A DNA stretch of 32,581 nucleotides from Candidatus Pullichristensenella stercorigallinarum (GTDB taxonomy: Bacteria > Bacillota > Clostridia > Christensenellales > Aristaeellaceae). The stretch lies in contig DVFZ01000013.1 in NCBI GenBank assembly GCA_018712945.1, positions 1 through 32,581 on the forward strand, written 5' to 3'. The position numbers were made by a program, and so were the translations under genes. The notes under the pieces are model-generated. The model saw only the letters and a program-made list of their open reading frames with translations, did not search any database and was not told the DNA's origin. Below are positions 1 through 9,893 of the stretch, piece after piece (position 1 is the first letter of the stretch; every line of letters starts with the position of its first letter).

Positions 1-143
1 GCGCCGGTGACGATGTTCTTCAGCTTCGTGCGCACGAACGCCGCGCCCTTGCCGGGCTTGACGTGCAGAAAACTGACGACGGTCCAAATGCCGTTGTCCA
101 TCTCAATGGTGACGCCGTTTCGGAAGTCGCTTGCGTTGATCAT
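1..143 (-). CDS. efp: Elongation factor P, N-terminal part (runs off the window)
   Basis: EF-P binds the ribosome and relieves stalling at polyproline stretches. Only the first 47 residues are present; the rest lies beyond position 1. The visible protein starts [14 protein letters not shown] and contains [16 protein letters not shown], the KOW-like N-terminal domain. The lysine in the PGKGAAF loop is where many EF-Ps are modified. The ATG at 143-141 is supported by a GAGGAGG ribosome binding site just upstream, near 155-161. The gene follows the M24 peptidase by 37 bp on the same strand. This pepP/pepQ-efp pairing is common in Bacillota, so the two are probably co-transcribed. Confidence 0.95.
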   Translation of the reverse strand, partial: MINASDFRNGVTIEMDNGIWTVVSFLHVKPGKGAAFVRTKLKNIVTG

Positions 144-180
144 GGGGAATGTGCCTCCTCAAATAGAATGTAAGGAATTT

Positions 181-1266
181 TTACAGCTCAATCAGCTGCT
201 TCGGCGCGGCAATGGGGTTGATGAACCCGTCCGAAGTCAGGATCGCCATGTCCTCGATCCGGCAGCCGCCGAGACCCGAGATATATATGCCGGGCTCAAC
301 GGTGACGACGTGACCGGGCTGTAAAACGGTCTTGTCCCCCTTGCCGAGCCGGGGCTGTTCGTGGATATACAGGCCGACGCCGTGGCCGAGCGCATGGCCG
401 AACGTGCCGGGATAACGCGCCTCGATGTAGTTTCGCGCCAGCGCGTCGATTTCTTCGCACACCGCGCCGGGGCGGATGGCGTCAAGCGCCAGAAGCTGCG
501 CGTCCAACACGGTTTGGTAAAGGGCGCGAAGCTCTGTGGAAATTTTGCCGATGCCCACCGTGCGCGTCAGATCAGAGCGGTAGCCGTCGCAGGTAGCGCC
601 GAAATCCAGCGTCAAAAGCTCGCCGTTTTCCAAAACGTGTTCGCCAGGAACCGCGTGGGGGAGCGAACCGTTCAGGCCCGCGCAGGCGATGGTGTCAAAA
701 GCCTCGCCTTCGCTGCCCAGGCGCAACATTTCATAGTTCAGCGCGATGGCGACTTCCCGCTCGGTCATGCCGGGATGGATCATGCCCAGCAGCGCGTCAA
801 AAGCGCGGCAGGCAATATCCGCGGCGCGGCAAATGGAAGAAATCTCGCTTTCGTCCTTGCAAAGCCGCATGCTCTCGGGAAGACCAGCCAGCGGAACCAG
901 GCGGATATCACCCAGCGCCGCCTGCAGAGCCGCATAGTCGTCGTAACAGAGATAATCCGTTTCAACGGCCAATGCCGCGCAATGGGAGCGCTCGGCCAGT
1001 TCGCCTACGAGCGTTTCCACGCTCTTACCCATGCGCGTGCGCACGCACTCCACAAAGGGGGCTTGACGGGAAAGCTGTTCCACATAGCGGAAATCCGTAA
1101 GAATGGCCTGTGTTTCAGGGGAGACGAACAGGCAACCTTCGCCCGTAAAGCTGGTCAGATAGCGCATGTTCTCCGGCCGGTGGATCAGCGCCGCGGATAC
1201 GCCGCGCGCCTCCATCGCGGAGAGAAATCCCTGCAAACGATTCGTAAATGTTCCTCCCCTTCGCAC
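181..1266 (-). CDS. M24 family aminopeptidase (Xaa-Pro peptidase type)
   Basis: A cytosolic dimetal peptidase of the aminopeptidase P/prolidase family, which cleaves peptides next to proline. The N-terminal creatinase-like domain (about residues 10-125, including TDFRYVEQ) is followed by the pita-bread catalytic domain. Metal ligands are visible in LDFGATCDGYRSDLTRTV (two Asp), GHALGHGVGL (His), TVEPGIYI (Glu) and CRIEDMAIL (Glu), so the enzyme looks intact. The start is uncertain. The frame opens with GTG at 1266, but that lies about 4 nt after the predicted transcription start and has no ribosome binding site. The strong AGGGGAGG (1260-1253) lies inside the frame and is correctly spaced only for an ACG at 1245. 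The next ordinary start is TTG at 1236. The coordinates give the outer limit. Confidence 0.9.
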   Translation of the reverse strand: MRRGGTFTNRLQGFLSAMEARGVSAALIHRPENMRYLTSFTGEGCLFVSPETQAILTDFRYVEQLSRQAPFVECVRTRMGKSVETLVGELAERSHCAALAVETDYLCYDDYAALQAALGDIRLVPLAGLPESMRLCKDESEISSICRAADIACRAFDALLGMIHPGMTEREVAIALNYEMLRLGSEGEAFDTIACAGLNGSLPHAVPGEHVLENGELLTLDFGATCDGYRSDLTRTVGIGKISTELRALYQTVLDAQLLALDAIRPGAVCEEIDALARNYIEARYPGTFGHALGHGVGLYIHEQPRLGKGDKTVLQPGHVVTVEPGIYISGLGGCRIEDMAILTSDGFINPIAAPKQLIEL

Positions 1267-1276
1267 ATATGAAAAT

Positions 1277-1305
1277 ATTCTACCACATCTTCTGTGAATT
1301 TTCCA
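1277..1305 (-). promoter_or_regulatory. Probable promoter of the M24 peptidase-efp operon
   Basis: On the minus strand TGGAAA (1305-1300) lies 17 bp from TAGAAT (1282-1277), which is preceded by TGG as in an extended -10. Transcription would begin near 1270, which leaves too little leader for a GTG start at 1266. The -35 is weak. Confidence 0.55.
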
Positions 1306-1315
1306 GTACGCGGCG

Positions 1316-1358
1316 TAAAAAAATGCCGCAAAAGGGCTTCGGGAATCTCCCGAAGCCC
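1316..1358 (-). terminator. Rho-independent terminator of the class II aldolase gene
   Basis: A perfect 10-bp stem, GGGCTTCGGG/CCCGAAGCCC (1358-1334), with a 5-nt loop. On the minus strand it is followed by TTTTGCGGC and then a run of seven T. It lies 10 bp after the aldolase stop codon. Confidence 0.9.
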
Positions 1359-1368
1359 CGGAAAAGGC

Positions 1369-2274
1369 TTACTTGGCCAGAATTTCGGCGTCACCGGCAG
1401 TGTGCAGGAAATCGCGGATCAGTTCGCGGCAGCGCTTGTAGACACATTCGCGGGCATACTCCACGTCGTTCTTTTCACGCATGGCGCGCTCGTAGGGCTG
1501 GCGCAGCTCGGTGCCGACATTGATTTTGGCAATACCGGCCTGAATGCCCTTGAGGATGTAGTCGTTTTCAATGCCGCTGCCCCCGTGCAGTACCAGCGGG
1601 ATATCCAGCGCCTTTTCCAGCTCGGCGATGCGTTCGATATCCAGCTTTGCGGCGGGCTTTTTCTTGTCCAGAAGATTGGCGGCGATGGCGCCATGCACGC
1701 TGCCCACGGCCACGCTCAGCCAGTCGCAGTCGCTTTCGCGGACAAACTTGGTGGCGTCTTCCACGGTGGTGAAGCCCATCTTCTTTTCAAAGATTTCTTC
1801 GTAGGGGATGGCGGCCTGTTCGGTTTCGTGTCCCATGACCGCGCCCAGTTCGGCTTCCACGGGGATGCCGGCGGCGTGAGCGATATCGGCCACGGACTTG
1901 GTGGCGGCGATGTTGCCCTCCAGTGACAGACGCGAGGCGTCCACCATTACGGACTGATAGCCCGCCTTGATCGCGCGCTGAATGATGGGCAGGTAATCCA
2001 CCTCGAGATGATCCTCGTCAATGACGGGCACATGGTCAAGGTGCAAAAGCGTATGGCCTTCCTTGGCATACTTGGCGTACTCCTCCGCGACGCGCTCCAG
2101 GCTTTCGGATTCAAATTTTTCCCACTCCAGCCGGGCTACCTGAATCATGGCCACGGAGTTTTCATCCAGCACTGCCTGCGCGATGGGTTTTAACATCGGC
2201 AGATGGGGGATGTTGAACGCGGGGACGACCAGCTTGTTTTCCAGAGCTTTGCGAACGATCTTTTTTGCATCCAT
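1369..2274 (-). CDS. Class II (zinc) fructose-bisphosphate aldolase family protein
   Basis: 301 residues. A cytosolic zinc-dependent aldolase of the Fba/GatY/KbaY group, which cleaves ketose bisphosphates to DHAP and an aldehyde. HLDH (residues 78-81) supplies the catalytic Asp and a Zn-binding His. Further ligands are in AELGAVMGHE, AVGSVHGAI and LHGGSGI, and KINVGTELR is the usual phosphate-binding segment. The start is the ATG at 2274, with GGAGGG upstream; the frame stays open further, but those codons lie in the promoter. The gene is monocistronic, with its own promoter and terminator. It differs clearly from the second aldolase at 9957-10940, for example DASRLSLEGN in place of DGSHLPFEEN, so it may act on another sugar phosphate such as tagatose bisphosphate. 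The substrate cannot be fixed from sequence. Confidence 0.9.
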   Translation of the reverse strand: MDAKKIVRKALENKLVVPAFNIPHLPMLKPIAQAVLDENSVAMIQVARLEWEKFESESLERVAEEYAKYAKEGHTLLHLDHVPVIDEDHLEVDYLPIIQRAIKAGYQSVMVDASRLSLEGNIAATKSVADIAHAAGIPVEAELGAVMGHETEQAAIPYEEIFEKKMGFTTVEDATKFVRESDCDWLSVAVGSVHGAIAANLLDKKKPAAKLDIERIAELEKALDIPLVLHGGSGIENDYILKGIQAGIAKINVGTELRQPYERAMREKNDVEYARECVYKRCRELIRDFLHTAGDAEILAK

Positions 2275-2314
2275 AATAAAATACCCTCCATTATTGCAGA
2301 ACGTTCCATGCCTT

Positions 2315-2343
2315 ATTATAGTAAACGCTCGGCACGATTGCAA
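2315..2343 (-). promoter_or_regulatory. Sigma-A promoter of the class II aldolase gene
   Basis: TTGCAA (2343-2338), a 17-bp spacer and a perfect TATAAT (2320-2315) on the minus strand, about 40 bp upstream of the ATG at 2274. Confidence 0.85.
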
Positions 2344-2457
2344 GATGGATATGGAAAATCTTTGTGTCGCCGGCAAAAAGTGGCAGGAATTTTACGATTG
2401 CACGTCGAATATGTCATAGGAATGTCTAAAGTGCTAAGTTGAAGTGCGGAGGAAGTC

Positions 2458-3282
2458 ATGCTGGAAATCGTCATCCAAAACTGGGAAGATCTGCAAAAGG
2501 CCGTCTTTGACGACGTTTGGGATGACAAAATCATGCGCTACCGCGCCAACAGAATCTATCGCGGCGCGGCGGACAAGGATTGGCGGCTGGTGCCATCGCT
2601 CAACCGCGTGTGCGGGCACAATCTCAAGCTGGAGCAGGCCGTGTTCCGCAGTTTCCGCAAATACGGCTATGCCGACCTTGCCCAGTATTCCGGCTTCTGG
2701 CAGCTTTTGCCCGTGGCGCAACACTATGGGCTGCCCACGCGGCTTCTGGACTGGTCGTATTCGCCGCTGGTGGCCGCGCACTTTGCCACCGAGGATACCG
2801 ATGCCTACGACCGTGACGGCGCGATTTGGTGCATCGACGCCACGGAAGTAAAAAAACGCCTGCCCGAGCGTTTGCGCAAGCGTTTGGAGGATACCAACAG
2901 CAACATATTCTCCATCGGCATGTTGGAAGATGAAATGCACGATTTTGACGATATGCAGGCTATGTCCGAAGAACCCTTCGCCATGTTTTTTGAGCCGGCT
3001 TCCATGCTCGACCGCATCGCCAACCAGTACGCCCTGTTTTCCGTGGTCAGCGACCCGAAAGTGCTTTTGTCCGACATACTCGAGCAGCAGGAGATTGATT
3101 ACTATAAAATCATCATTCCGAGCGAGGTTAAGCTGGAAATCCGCGATAAGCTGGATTATATCAACATTTCCGAACGCATGCTCTACCCGGGGCTGGATGG
3201 CATCTGCCGCTGGATTGCCCGCCAATACTCGGCCTTAGGCCCGAAATACAACCGCAGGCCAGAGGACCTGCCACCTGCATAA
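2458..3282 (+). CDS. FRG domain-containing protein
   Basis: 274 residues with no signal peptide or membrane segment. The FRG domain takes its name from an aromatic-Arg-Gly motif. Here that is IYRGAADKDWRLVPSL (residues 33-48), followed by the second conserved block QHYGLPTRLLDW (about 88-99) and SPLVAAHFA (102-110). The C-terminal part, with YPGLDGICRWI near residue 245, also fits the family. The biochemical function of FRG domains is not established to my knowledge; some sit near defence or toxin genes. This one stands alone between metabolic genes, and its promoter is not clear. The start is chosen for CGGAGGAA just upstream. No recognised partner gene lies next to it. Confidence 0.85.
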   Translation: MLEIVIQNWEDLQKAVFDDVWDDKIMRYRANRIYRGAADKDWRLVPSLNRVCGHNLKLEQAVFRSFRKYGYADLAQYSGFWQLLPVAQHYGLPTRLLDWSYSPLVAAHFATEDTDAYDRDGAIWCIDATEVKKRLPERLRKRLEDTNSNIFSIGMLEDEMHDFDDMQAMSEEPFAMFFEPASMLDRIANQYALFSVVSDPKVLLSDILEQQEIDYYKIIIPSEVKLEIRDKLDYINISERMLYPGLDGICRWIARQYSALGPKYNRRPEDLPPA

Positions 3283-3431
3283 CAGACACTTTACCCAAAA
3301 AACTTCAAAGACTGTGTACTTTTGTGTCATTGCGCGCTAAAATACAATTATCGGGTGTGTTTGTAATGGGTAATTGCGCGAAGATGCGCTTTTGCTAGAC
3401 AACTACAAAAAAACGCAGGAGGGAACCAAAG

Positions 3432-4679
3432 ATGAAATTCCGTTCCATGTTGGCGGCTCTGCTGGCGGTCATTTTCATGATCTGCGGCGTAGCCATGGCC
3501 GAGACCGCGAACCCGATTGAGATCACGATCTGGCATACTTTTACCGACGATCAGCAGGTTGCCTTGCAGGGCTTTGCCGATGCCTTCAATGAGAGTCAGG
3601 ATCAGTACGAAGTCATCGTGCAGTCCCAGGCCTATTCCGGATTTGAGGACACCGTGTACAACGCCGTAGCCAATGGCGTTGGGCCGAACATCATCTTCAA
3701 CTATGCCTCCACCGCCGCGGACTACATTGAGGGCGACCTGGTTGTGGACATGAGCCAGTATATCAACGAGGATCCCGAGATGAAGGAGATCTATGATTCC
3801 CTGCCCGAGGCCATCAAGGCGGAGACCGTCGGCTTCATCGACGGCGGCATGTATGCCCTCCCGGCCGTCACCACCGGCCCGATCTTCTTCTACAACAAGA
3901 CCATCTACGACGAAATGGGCTTCTCCGCTCCCACCACTTGGGAAGAACTGGCCGAGCAGGCTAAGGCCATCTATGAGACCTACGGCATTCCCGGCTTTGC
4001 CGCTGACTCTTTGACCGACCTGATGACCATGCTCATCATGCAGTCCGGCAACGAGTATATCGACATGGAGAACAAGTGCGTGCTCTTTGACACCGAGTCT
4101 ACCCGCGAGTGGCTGCAGTGGTTTGGCGACAACGTGCAGGCCGGCTACTTTGGCCTGCGTCCCACCGGCGACTACTGGTCTGACGATTTCAACGCCAAGC
4201 TGGTCGCTTCCTACTCCGGTTCCTGCGCGGGCGTGCCCTACATCGTGCCCGATGGATTTGAGTACGACGTGGCCCCGCTGCCCAACACCATCACCACTGC
4301 CTGGTATCCGAGCTGGAACCGCGGCCCCATCGTCTTTAATCAGGGCGAAGAAGCCAACCGCGGCGCCTATGAGTTTGTGAAGTTCTTCCTCCAGCCCGAC
4401 AACAACGCTCAGTGGGCTATTGCCATGAATGCTATTTCTCCCTATGGCACCACCCAGGAGCAGAGCGAGGTCTATCAGGAGTTCGCCGCTGAAATGCCTG
4501 CGTCTCTGGCGGCCGTGCAGGCCAACCTTGACGCTGCAGGCGCGCTGCCGACCATTTCCGGCTCCTACGCTGTGCGCGAGGCGCTCGAAGAAGCTGCGAC
4601 CATGGTCGCTGGCGGCATGAGCGTGGAAGATGCGCTGGCCAACTGCGTTGCTACCTCTAATGCGGCGATGCAGGGCTAA
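3432..4679 (+). CDS. ABC sugar-type extracellular solute-binding protein (family 1, UgpB-like)
   Basis: 415 residues. The exported binding protein of an importer. A signal peptide (positive MKFR, hydrophobic core to about 18) ends in AMA before E24 and has no lipobox Cys, so the protein is predicted to be released by signal peptidase I. Mature features such as EITIWHTFTDDQQVALQGFADAF, GVGPNIIFNY, ALPAVTTGPIFFYNKTIYDEMGF and TTWEELAEQAKAI match family 1 binding proteins and are closest to UgpB, which binds glycerol-3-phosphate or glycerophosphodiesters. The start has GGAGGG upstream. The ATPase and both permeases follow after an inserted phosphodiesterase gene. A poor promoter candidate (TACAAT at 3343-3348) lies upstream. 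The ligand is inferred only from relatives. Confidence 0.9.
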   Translation: MKFRSMLAALLAVIFMICGVAMAETANPIEITIWHTFTDDQQVALQGFADAFNESQDQYEVIVQSQAYSGFEDTVYNAVANGVGPNIIFNYASTAADYIEGDLVVDMSQYINEDPEMKEIYDSLPEAIKAETVGFIDGGMYALPAVTTGPIFFYNKTIYDEMGFSAPTTWEELAEQAKAIYETYGIPGFAADSLTDLMTMLIMQSGNEYIDMENKCVLFDTESTREWLQWFGDNVQAGYFGLRPTGDYWSDDFNAKLVASYSGSCAGVPYIVPDGFEYDVAPLPNTITTAWYPSWNRGPIVFNQGEEANRGAYEFVKFFLQPDNNAQWAIAMNAISPYGTTQEQSEVYQEFAAEMPASLAAVQANLDAAGALPTISGSYAVREALEEAATMVAGGMSVEDALANCVATSNAAMQG

Positions 4680-4694
4680 ACGCCTTATCATTGC

Positions 4695-4724
4695 GAGGAT
4701 TGACGGGATTTCCCGTCAATCCTC
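4695..4724 (+). terminator. Intercistronic hairpin after the binding-protein gene
   Basis: A perfect 13-bp stem GAGGATTGACGGG/CCCGTCAATCCTC with a 4-nt loop, followed by only TGTTTAAG. The weak T-tract suggests a leaky terminator or an mRNA 3'-end stabiliser, of the kind that lets the binding protein be made in excess over the other components. Confidence 0.65.
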
Positions 4725-4766
4725 TGTTTAAGTGGCCTTACCCTTTTATGCACTGTTGGAGGGATC

Positions 4767-6068
4767 ATGAAAAATAAATTATTTGTGTTCATGATTGATG
4801 CGCTGTGCGAAATCGACGTCGCATATATGCGCACGCTGCCCAATTTTGGCTCCCTGTTGGAGCGCGGATCGCTGGTAGAGGAGATGCTGCCGGTCTATCC
4901 GTCCTTTACCTATCCCTGCCATGTCTCCATTATGACCGGCTGCTATCCCGACCGCCATGGCATTTCCCACAACGAAATGGTCAAGGCCGGCGTGCATCCC
5001 GTGCCGTGGTTCACGCGGCGCGATATGGTCAAAAAGAAGTTCTTTGCCGAATACGCCAAGGAGCAGGGGTATAAGACCTGCCTGATCAACTGGCCGGTGA
5101 GCGCCGGCGCTGATGTGGATTATAACCTGCCGATGATCGTGCCCATGGGCTACCATGGCAACAATCCACGGCAGTATTACGAGGGCTGCTCCACCCCGGA
5201 GCTGCTCGACCGCTATTTCTGGAAATACGGGCACCTGCTGCGCGGGCTGAACAAGCCCATCAACGGCAGCCTGGATATGTTTACCAACGCCGTCGCGCCG
5301 GAGATCATCCGCGATTATCAGCAGCCGGACGTGATGTTCGTAAAAATGTGCGACCTGGACAGCATCCGCCACGATCTTGGCGTAGATACGGATTTTGCCC
5401 GTGAACAGCTCAAAAAGCACGATTGCGAACTGGGCGTTTTGATGGAGTCTATCCGTCGCTATGGCGATTTTGAAAATACGAATTTTGTCATTATGGGCGA
5501 CCACGGCCAAACGGATGTAAAGCGCGTGCTGAACTTCAACCGCGTTTTGCAGGAGGCCGGGCTGCAGAATATAAACCCCGACGGCACGCTGGGCAACTGG
5601 GACGCCTACTGCCACTCCACTGGCATCTCCGGTTGGATTGAGGCGCGCGACCCGCAGGACGAGGCGTTGCTTGAGCGCATCTACCGCGTGCTTCTCGAGG
5701 CACGTGAAAGCGGCAAATACGATCTCAAACACGTATTTACCAAGCAGGAGGCGCGCGAGAAGTACCATCTGGACGGCCCGTTCTCCTTCATTGTGGAGTG
5801 CGATCCGCCGGTGGCGTTCAATTTTGCGCCCGCCGACCCGCTTTACATGGACGCCCACCCGGGCGATTATAAGACCGCTATGGCCTCGCACGGGGGCCTG
5901 CCCACCCTTGACCATCGCACCACATTTTTCTGCGCCGGTCCCGCCGTCAAGACGGGCGCGGTGGTAAAACGCGCCTGCATCGTCGATGAGGCGCCCACCA
6001 TGGCGCGCATGCTCGGTTTTGATATGCCGGATGTGGACGGCAGGGTTCTGACGGAGATCCTCCGCTGA
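4767..6068 (+). CDS. Alkaline phosphatase superfamily phosphodiesterase (nucleotide pyrophosphatase/phosphodiesterase type)
   Basis: 433 residues, without signal peptide or membrane segment, so predicted cytosolic. It belongs to the type I phosphodiesterase/nucleotide pyrophosphatase family. Metal and catalytic residues are visible: D11 in FMIDAL, the probable nucleophile T48 in YPSFTYPCH, the TGCYPDRHGI block (57-66), D198 and H202 in CDLDSIRHD, D245-H246 in MGDHGQ and H375 in SHGGLP. GGAGGG lies just before the ATG. The gene sits between the binding protein and the ATPase of a Ugp-like importer. A cytosolic enzyme in that place may hydrolyse the imported phosphodiester, as the unrelated UgpQ does in the E. 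coli ugp operon. The substrate is inferred. Confidence 0.9.
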   Translation: MKNKLFVFMIDALCEIDVAYMRTLPNFGSLLERGSLVEEMLPVYPSFTYPCHVSIMTGCYPDRHGISHNEMVKAGVHPVPWFTRRDMVKKKFFAEYAKEQGYKTCLINWPVSAGADVDYNLPMIVPMGYHGNNPRQYYEGCSTPELLDRYFWKYGHLLRGLNKPINGSLDMFTNAVAPEIIRDYQQPDVMFVKMCDLDSIRHDLGVDTDFAREQLKKHDCELGVLMESIRRYGDFENTNFVIMGDHGQTDVKRVLNFNRVLQEAGLQNINPDGTLGNWDAYCHSTGISGWIEARDPQDEALLERIYRVLLEARESGKYDLKHVFTKQEAREKYHLDGPFSFIVECDPPVAFNFAPADPLYMDAHPGDYKTAMASHGGLPTLDHRTTFFCAGPAVKTGAVVKRACIVDEAPTMARMLGFDMPDVDGRVLTEILR

Positions 6069-6107
6069 GGAAACAAAGGATAAACCTTAAATAAAGGGGC
6101 GACGCGC

Positions 6108-7162
<1,055 letters not shown>

Positions 7163-7166
<4 letters not shown>

Positions 7167-8083
7167 AGAAGCCTGCCAGAATCGAGCGCGACCTCACCAG
7201 CCACGCCCGCTTTTCGCGCATAGAGCCGTATATGTACCTGTTGCCGTTTTTTATCGGTGTCATTGCCTTTACGCTCTATCCGGTCATCAACGTCATCGTA
7301 ATGTCATTTAAGGAGGACTATTCCTATCTGACGCGGGAATTCGCCCAGTGGGGCGTGGACAATTACGCCACCGTCCTCAATGATTCGCGCTTCCGCCAGG
7401 CCATTGGCAATACGCTTAAGTACGTGGTGCTGGTGGTGCCCATCTCCACGTGTATCGCTGTGGTGGTGGCCTATCTGCTCAACCAGAAGCTGCGCTTTTC
7501 GGCGTTGTTTCAAACGGCGTACTTTCTGCCGATGGTTACCTCTATCACTGCCGTGGGCCTTGCATGGCGGTTGATGTACAACGAACGCTTCGGCATTATC
7601 AACTACATTCTTTCCTGGTTCGGCGTCGAGCCCATCGGCTGGCTGACGCAGGCGCAGTATTCCATGCCGGCGTTGGTAATCTTCGGCATATGGAATATAT
7701 TGCCCTTCACCATCATCCTGCTGCTCAGCGGCTTGCAAAATATCGACGAGCAGTATTATACTGCCGCCAAGGTGGACGGCGCGCGCTCCCTGCGTATTTT
7801 CTTCCGCATTACCGTGCCGCTGCTGGCGCCGACGATTTTCCTGGTGTGCATCGTCAATACCATTTCCTGCTTTAAGGTGTTTTCAGAGCTGTATCCGCTG
7901 TTCAAGGGTGATCCGGGGCCGTTTTACAACCTCTACACGGTGGTGTACTACATACGCTACGCCATGATGGAGGCGCGCGAATACGGCGTGGCCGCGGCCG
8001 CCGCGATCATACTGTTCCTGTTCATCTTCGTATTCACCATGGTACAGCTTCTTATTCAGAAAAAATGGCAGCACAGGAGGTGA
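7163..8083 (+). CDS. ABC sugar transporter permease, MalF/UgpA family
   Basis: 306 residues. An integral membrane subunit with about six transmembrane helices; the first (YMYLLPFFIGVIAFTLYPVI) is near residues 23-42. The cytoplasmic EAA-type loop that contacts the ATPase is YYTAAKVDGARSLRIFFRIT, ending in VPLLAP. It starts within the stop of the ATPase gene (4-nt overlap) and is followed after 4 bp by the second permease. No ligand-specific residue can be named. Confidence 0.93.
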
Positions 8084-8087
8084 GAAA

Positions 8088-8912
8088 ATGGCACGCAGAA
8101 GGATCGCTCGCTTTTTCATGTACTTTTTCCTAACGGTGGGCGCGATCATCATGATCTTCCCGTTTTTCTGGATGTTTTCCTCGGCATTTAAGATGCCCAC
8201 GGAGATCAATAAGTTCCCGCCCCAGTGGTTGCCCTCGTCGCTGAGCTTGGTCAACTTTGAGAAAGCATTCAGCATGGCGCCGTTCGCCCGCTATTTTCTC
8301 AATTCCGTGGTGGTCATGGTCTGTTCGGTGACGCTGACTACGTTTACCACCATCCTGGGTGCGTTTGCCTTTTCGCGGCTGAAGTTCCCGGGCCGGGATG
8401 TGCTGTTTTCGCTGCTTCTATCCCTGATGATGATCCCCTTTGAGATGCTCATCATTACCAACTACTCTACCATCGTTTCCCTGGGTTTGTGGGATACGAT
8501 CCCCGCCCTGATCTTGCCGTTTACCAGTTCGATTTTCTACATGTACATCCTGCGCAATTTCTTTGCCACTGTGCCGGACAGCCTGTATTACTCGGCGCGC
8601 ATCGACGGTTCCAGCAATTGGCGCTATCTGTGGCGAATCCTGGTGCCGATGGCGCGGCCATCGCTGGTGACAATCATCCTGCTCAACGCGCTGGCGAGCT
8701 GGAACTCGTTCATGTGGCCGATGTACGTGATTTCCTCCACCAACAACCGCACGCTGCCTTGGGGCCTGCAGGTGTTCACCACCGAGGCCGGTTCCAGCCC
8801 GGAACTTTTGATGGCCGCTTCGACGGTCGTGGTGCTGCCGATGATCCTGTTGTTCCTGTTTGCCCGCAAGTCCATCGTGCGCGGCGTAGCGCGCGGCGGC
8901 TTGAAGGGTTGA
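8088..8912 (+). CDS. ABC sugar transporter permease, MalG/UgpE family
   Basis: 274 residues with about six transmembrane helices. The second permease of the heterodimeric channel. The EAA loop is YYSARIDGSSNWRYLWRIL followed by VPMARP. The N-terminal FFWMFSSAFKMPTEI is typical of MalG/UgpE proteins. Its ribosome binding site, GGAGGTGA, overlaps the end of the upstream gene. It is the last gene of the importer operon and is followed by a GC-rich terminator-like hairpin. Confidence 0.93.
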   Translation: MARRRIARFFMYFFLTVGAIIMIFPFFWMFSSAFKMPTEINKFPPQWLPSSLSLVNFEKAFSMAPFARYFLNSVVVMVCSVTLTTFTTILGAFAFSRLKFPGRDVLFSLLLSLMMIPFEMLIITNYSTIVSLGLWDTIPALILPFTSSIFYMYILRNFFATVPDSLYYSARIDGSSNWRYLWRILVPMARPSLVTIILLNALASWNSFMWPMYVISSTNNRTLPWGLQVFTTEAGSSPELLMAASTVVVLPMILLFLFARKSIVRGVARGGLKG

Positions 8913-8933
8913 TCGCGGGCCGGAAGGCCAACA

Positions 8934-8970
8934 GCCGGGGCGGGTTAGGACTCGCCCCGGCGTTCTGTTG
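8934..8970 (+). terminator. Probable terminator of the Ugp-like ABC operon
   Basis: A perfect 9-bp GC stem GCCGGGGCG/CGCCCCGGC (8934-8961) with a 10-nt loop, followed by GTTCTGTTG. The T-tract is poor, so readthrough into mutM is possible. Confidence 0.6.
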
Positions 8971-8986
8971 CAAAGGAGGAATTTGT

Positions 8987-9811
8987 ATGCCGGAGCTTCC
9001 GGAAGTGGAATCGGTTCGCCGCGCTCTGGAGGGCGGCCTGACGGGCAGGCGCGTGTGCGCGGCGCGCCTTTTAACGCCGGATGTAGTGGCGCACCCGGAC
9101 GCCGGTGCCTTCTGCGCCGCGCTGACGGACCGGAGGTTCGCAGCCCTGAGCAGACGGGGGAAGTTCCTCGTCGCGGCGCTGGATGACGGCGCGCGTCTGG
9201 TTGTTCACCTGCGCATGACCGGCCGCCTGCTGCTCGTTCCTGCCCGGGAAGCCCCGGAAGCCTATACGCGCGCGGTATTTGCGCTGGACGATGGGCAGGA
9301 GCTGCGCTTTGCGGATATGCGCCGCTTTGGGCGCTTATGGCTTTTGCGCGCCGGAGAGGAAGATGCTTTTACCGGCTTGGCAAAGCTTGGCCCAGAGCCG
9401 GATAGCCCGGCCTGCAACGCCGCATACTTGCGCACCGCCTGCGCGCGCAGCCGCAGGGCGGTCAAGACCTGCCTGCTGGATCAGGGCATCGTCGCTGGCA
9501 TTGGCAACATCTATTCCGATGAGATTCTTCACGCGGCGCGCATCCGCCCCGACCGTCCGGCATGTTCCCTTGACCGTCCGGAATGGGATCGCCTGGCATC
9601 CTGCGTGCGCGAAGTCATGTGCTTCTTTACGGAGAAAAATATCGTCACGGCGGAGGAGTACCGCCGCACCGCGGGCAAGGAATACCGCAACACGCCCTGG
9701 CTGCGCGTCTATGGGCATGCGGGCGAGCCTTGCCAGCGTTGCCAAACGCCGCTTGTGCGCACGACCATTGGCGGCCGCTCCAGCGTCTATTGCCCGCAGT
9801 GCCAGCGCTGA
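8987..9811 (+). CDS. mutM: Formamidopyrimidine-DNA glycosylase (Fpg/MutM)
   Basis: 274 residues. A base-excision repair glycosylase/AP lyase that removes 8-oxoguanine and formamidopyrimidines. The mature N-terminus PELPEVE carries the catalytic Pro2 and Glu3. K59 (SRRGKFL) is the conserved active-site lysine. GIGNIYSDEILH is the helix-two-turn-helix. The C-terminal zinc finger is CQRCQ with CPQCQR, a C-x2-C-x16-C-x2-C pattern. The ATG at 8987 follows AAAGGAGG; the frame is open further upstream, but MPELPEVE fixes the start. No partner such as coaE or polA is visible nearby. Confidence 0.97.
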   Translation: MPELPEVESVRRALEGGLTGRRVCAARLLTPDVVAHPDAGAFCAALTDRRFAALSRRGKFLVAALDDGARLVVHLRMTGRLLLVPAREAPEAYTRAVFALDDGQELRFADMRRFGRLWLLRAGEEDAFTGLAKLGPEPDSPACNAAYLRTACARSRRAVKTCLLDQGIVAGIGNIYSDEILHAARIRPDRPACSLDRPEWDRLASCVREVMCFFTEKNIVTAEEYRRTAGKEYRNTPWLRVYGHAGEPCQRCQTPLVRTTIGGRSSVYCPQCQR

Positions 9812-9893
9812 GCGTCCAGCGCGTTTTGCATACAGCAAGGGGTTATGTCACTTTCATTTTTGGTAAATTCGCCGCTTATTCCCTCGCGGGCGC

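Noticed and set aside
3348-4691. 447-codon open frame on - opposite the binding-protein gene
   Set aside because: The + frame has a signal peptide, ribosome binding site and family motifs; the - frame has none.
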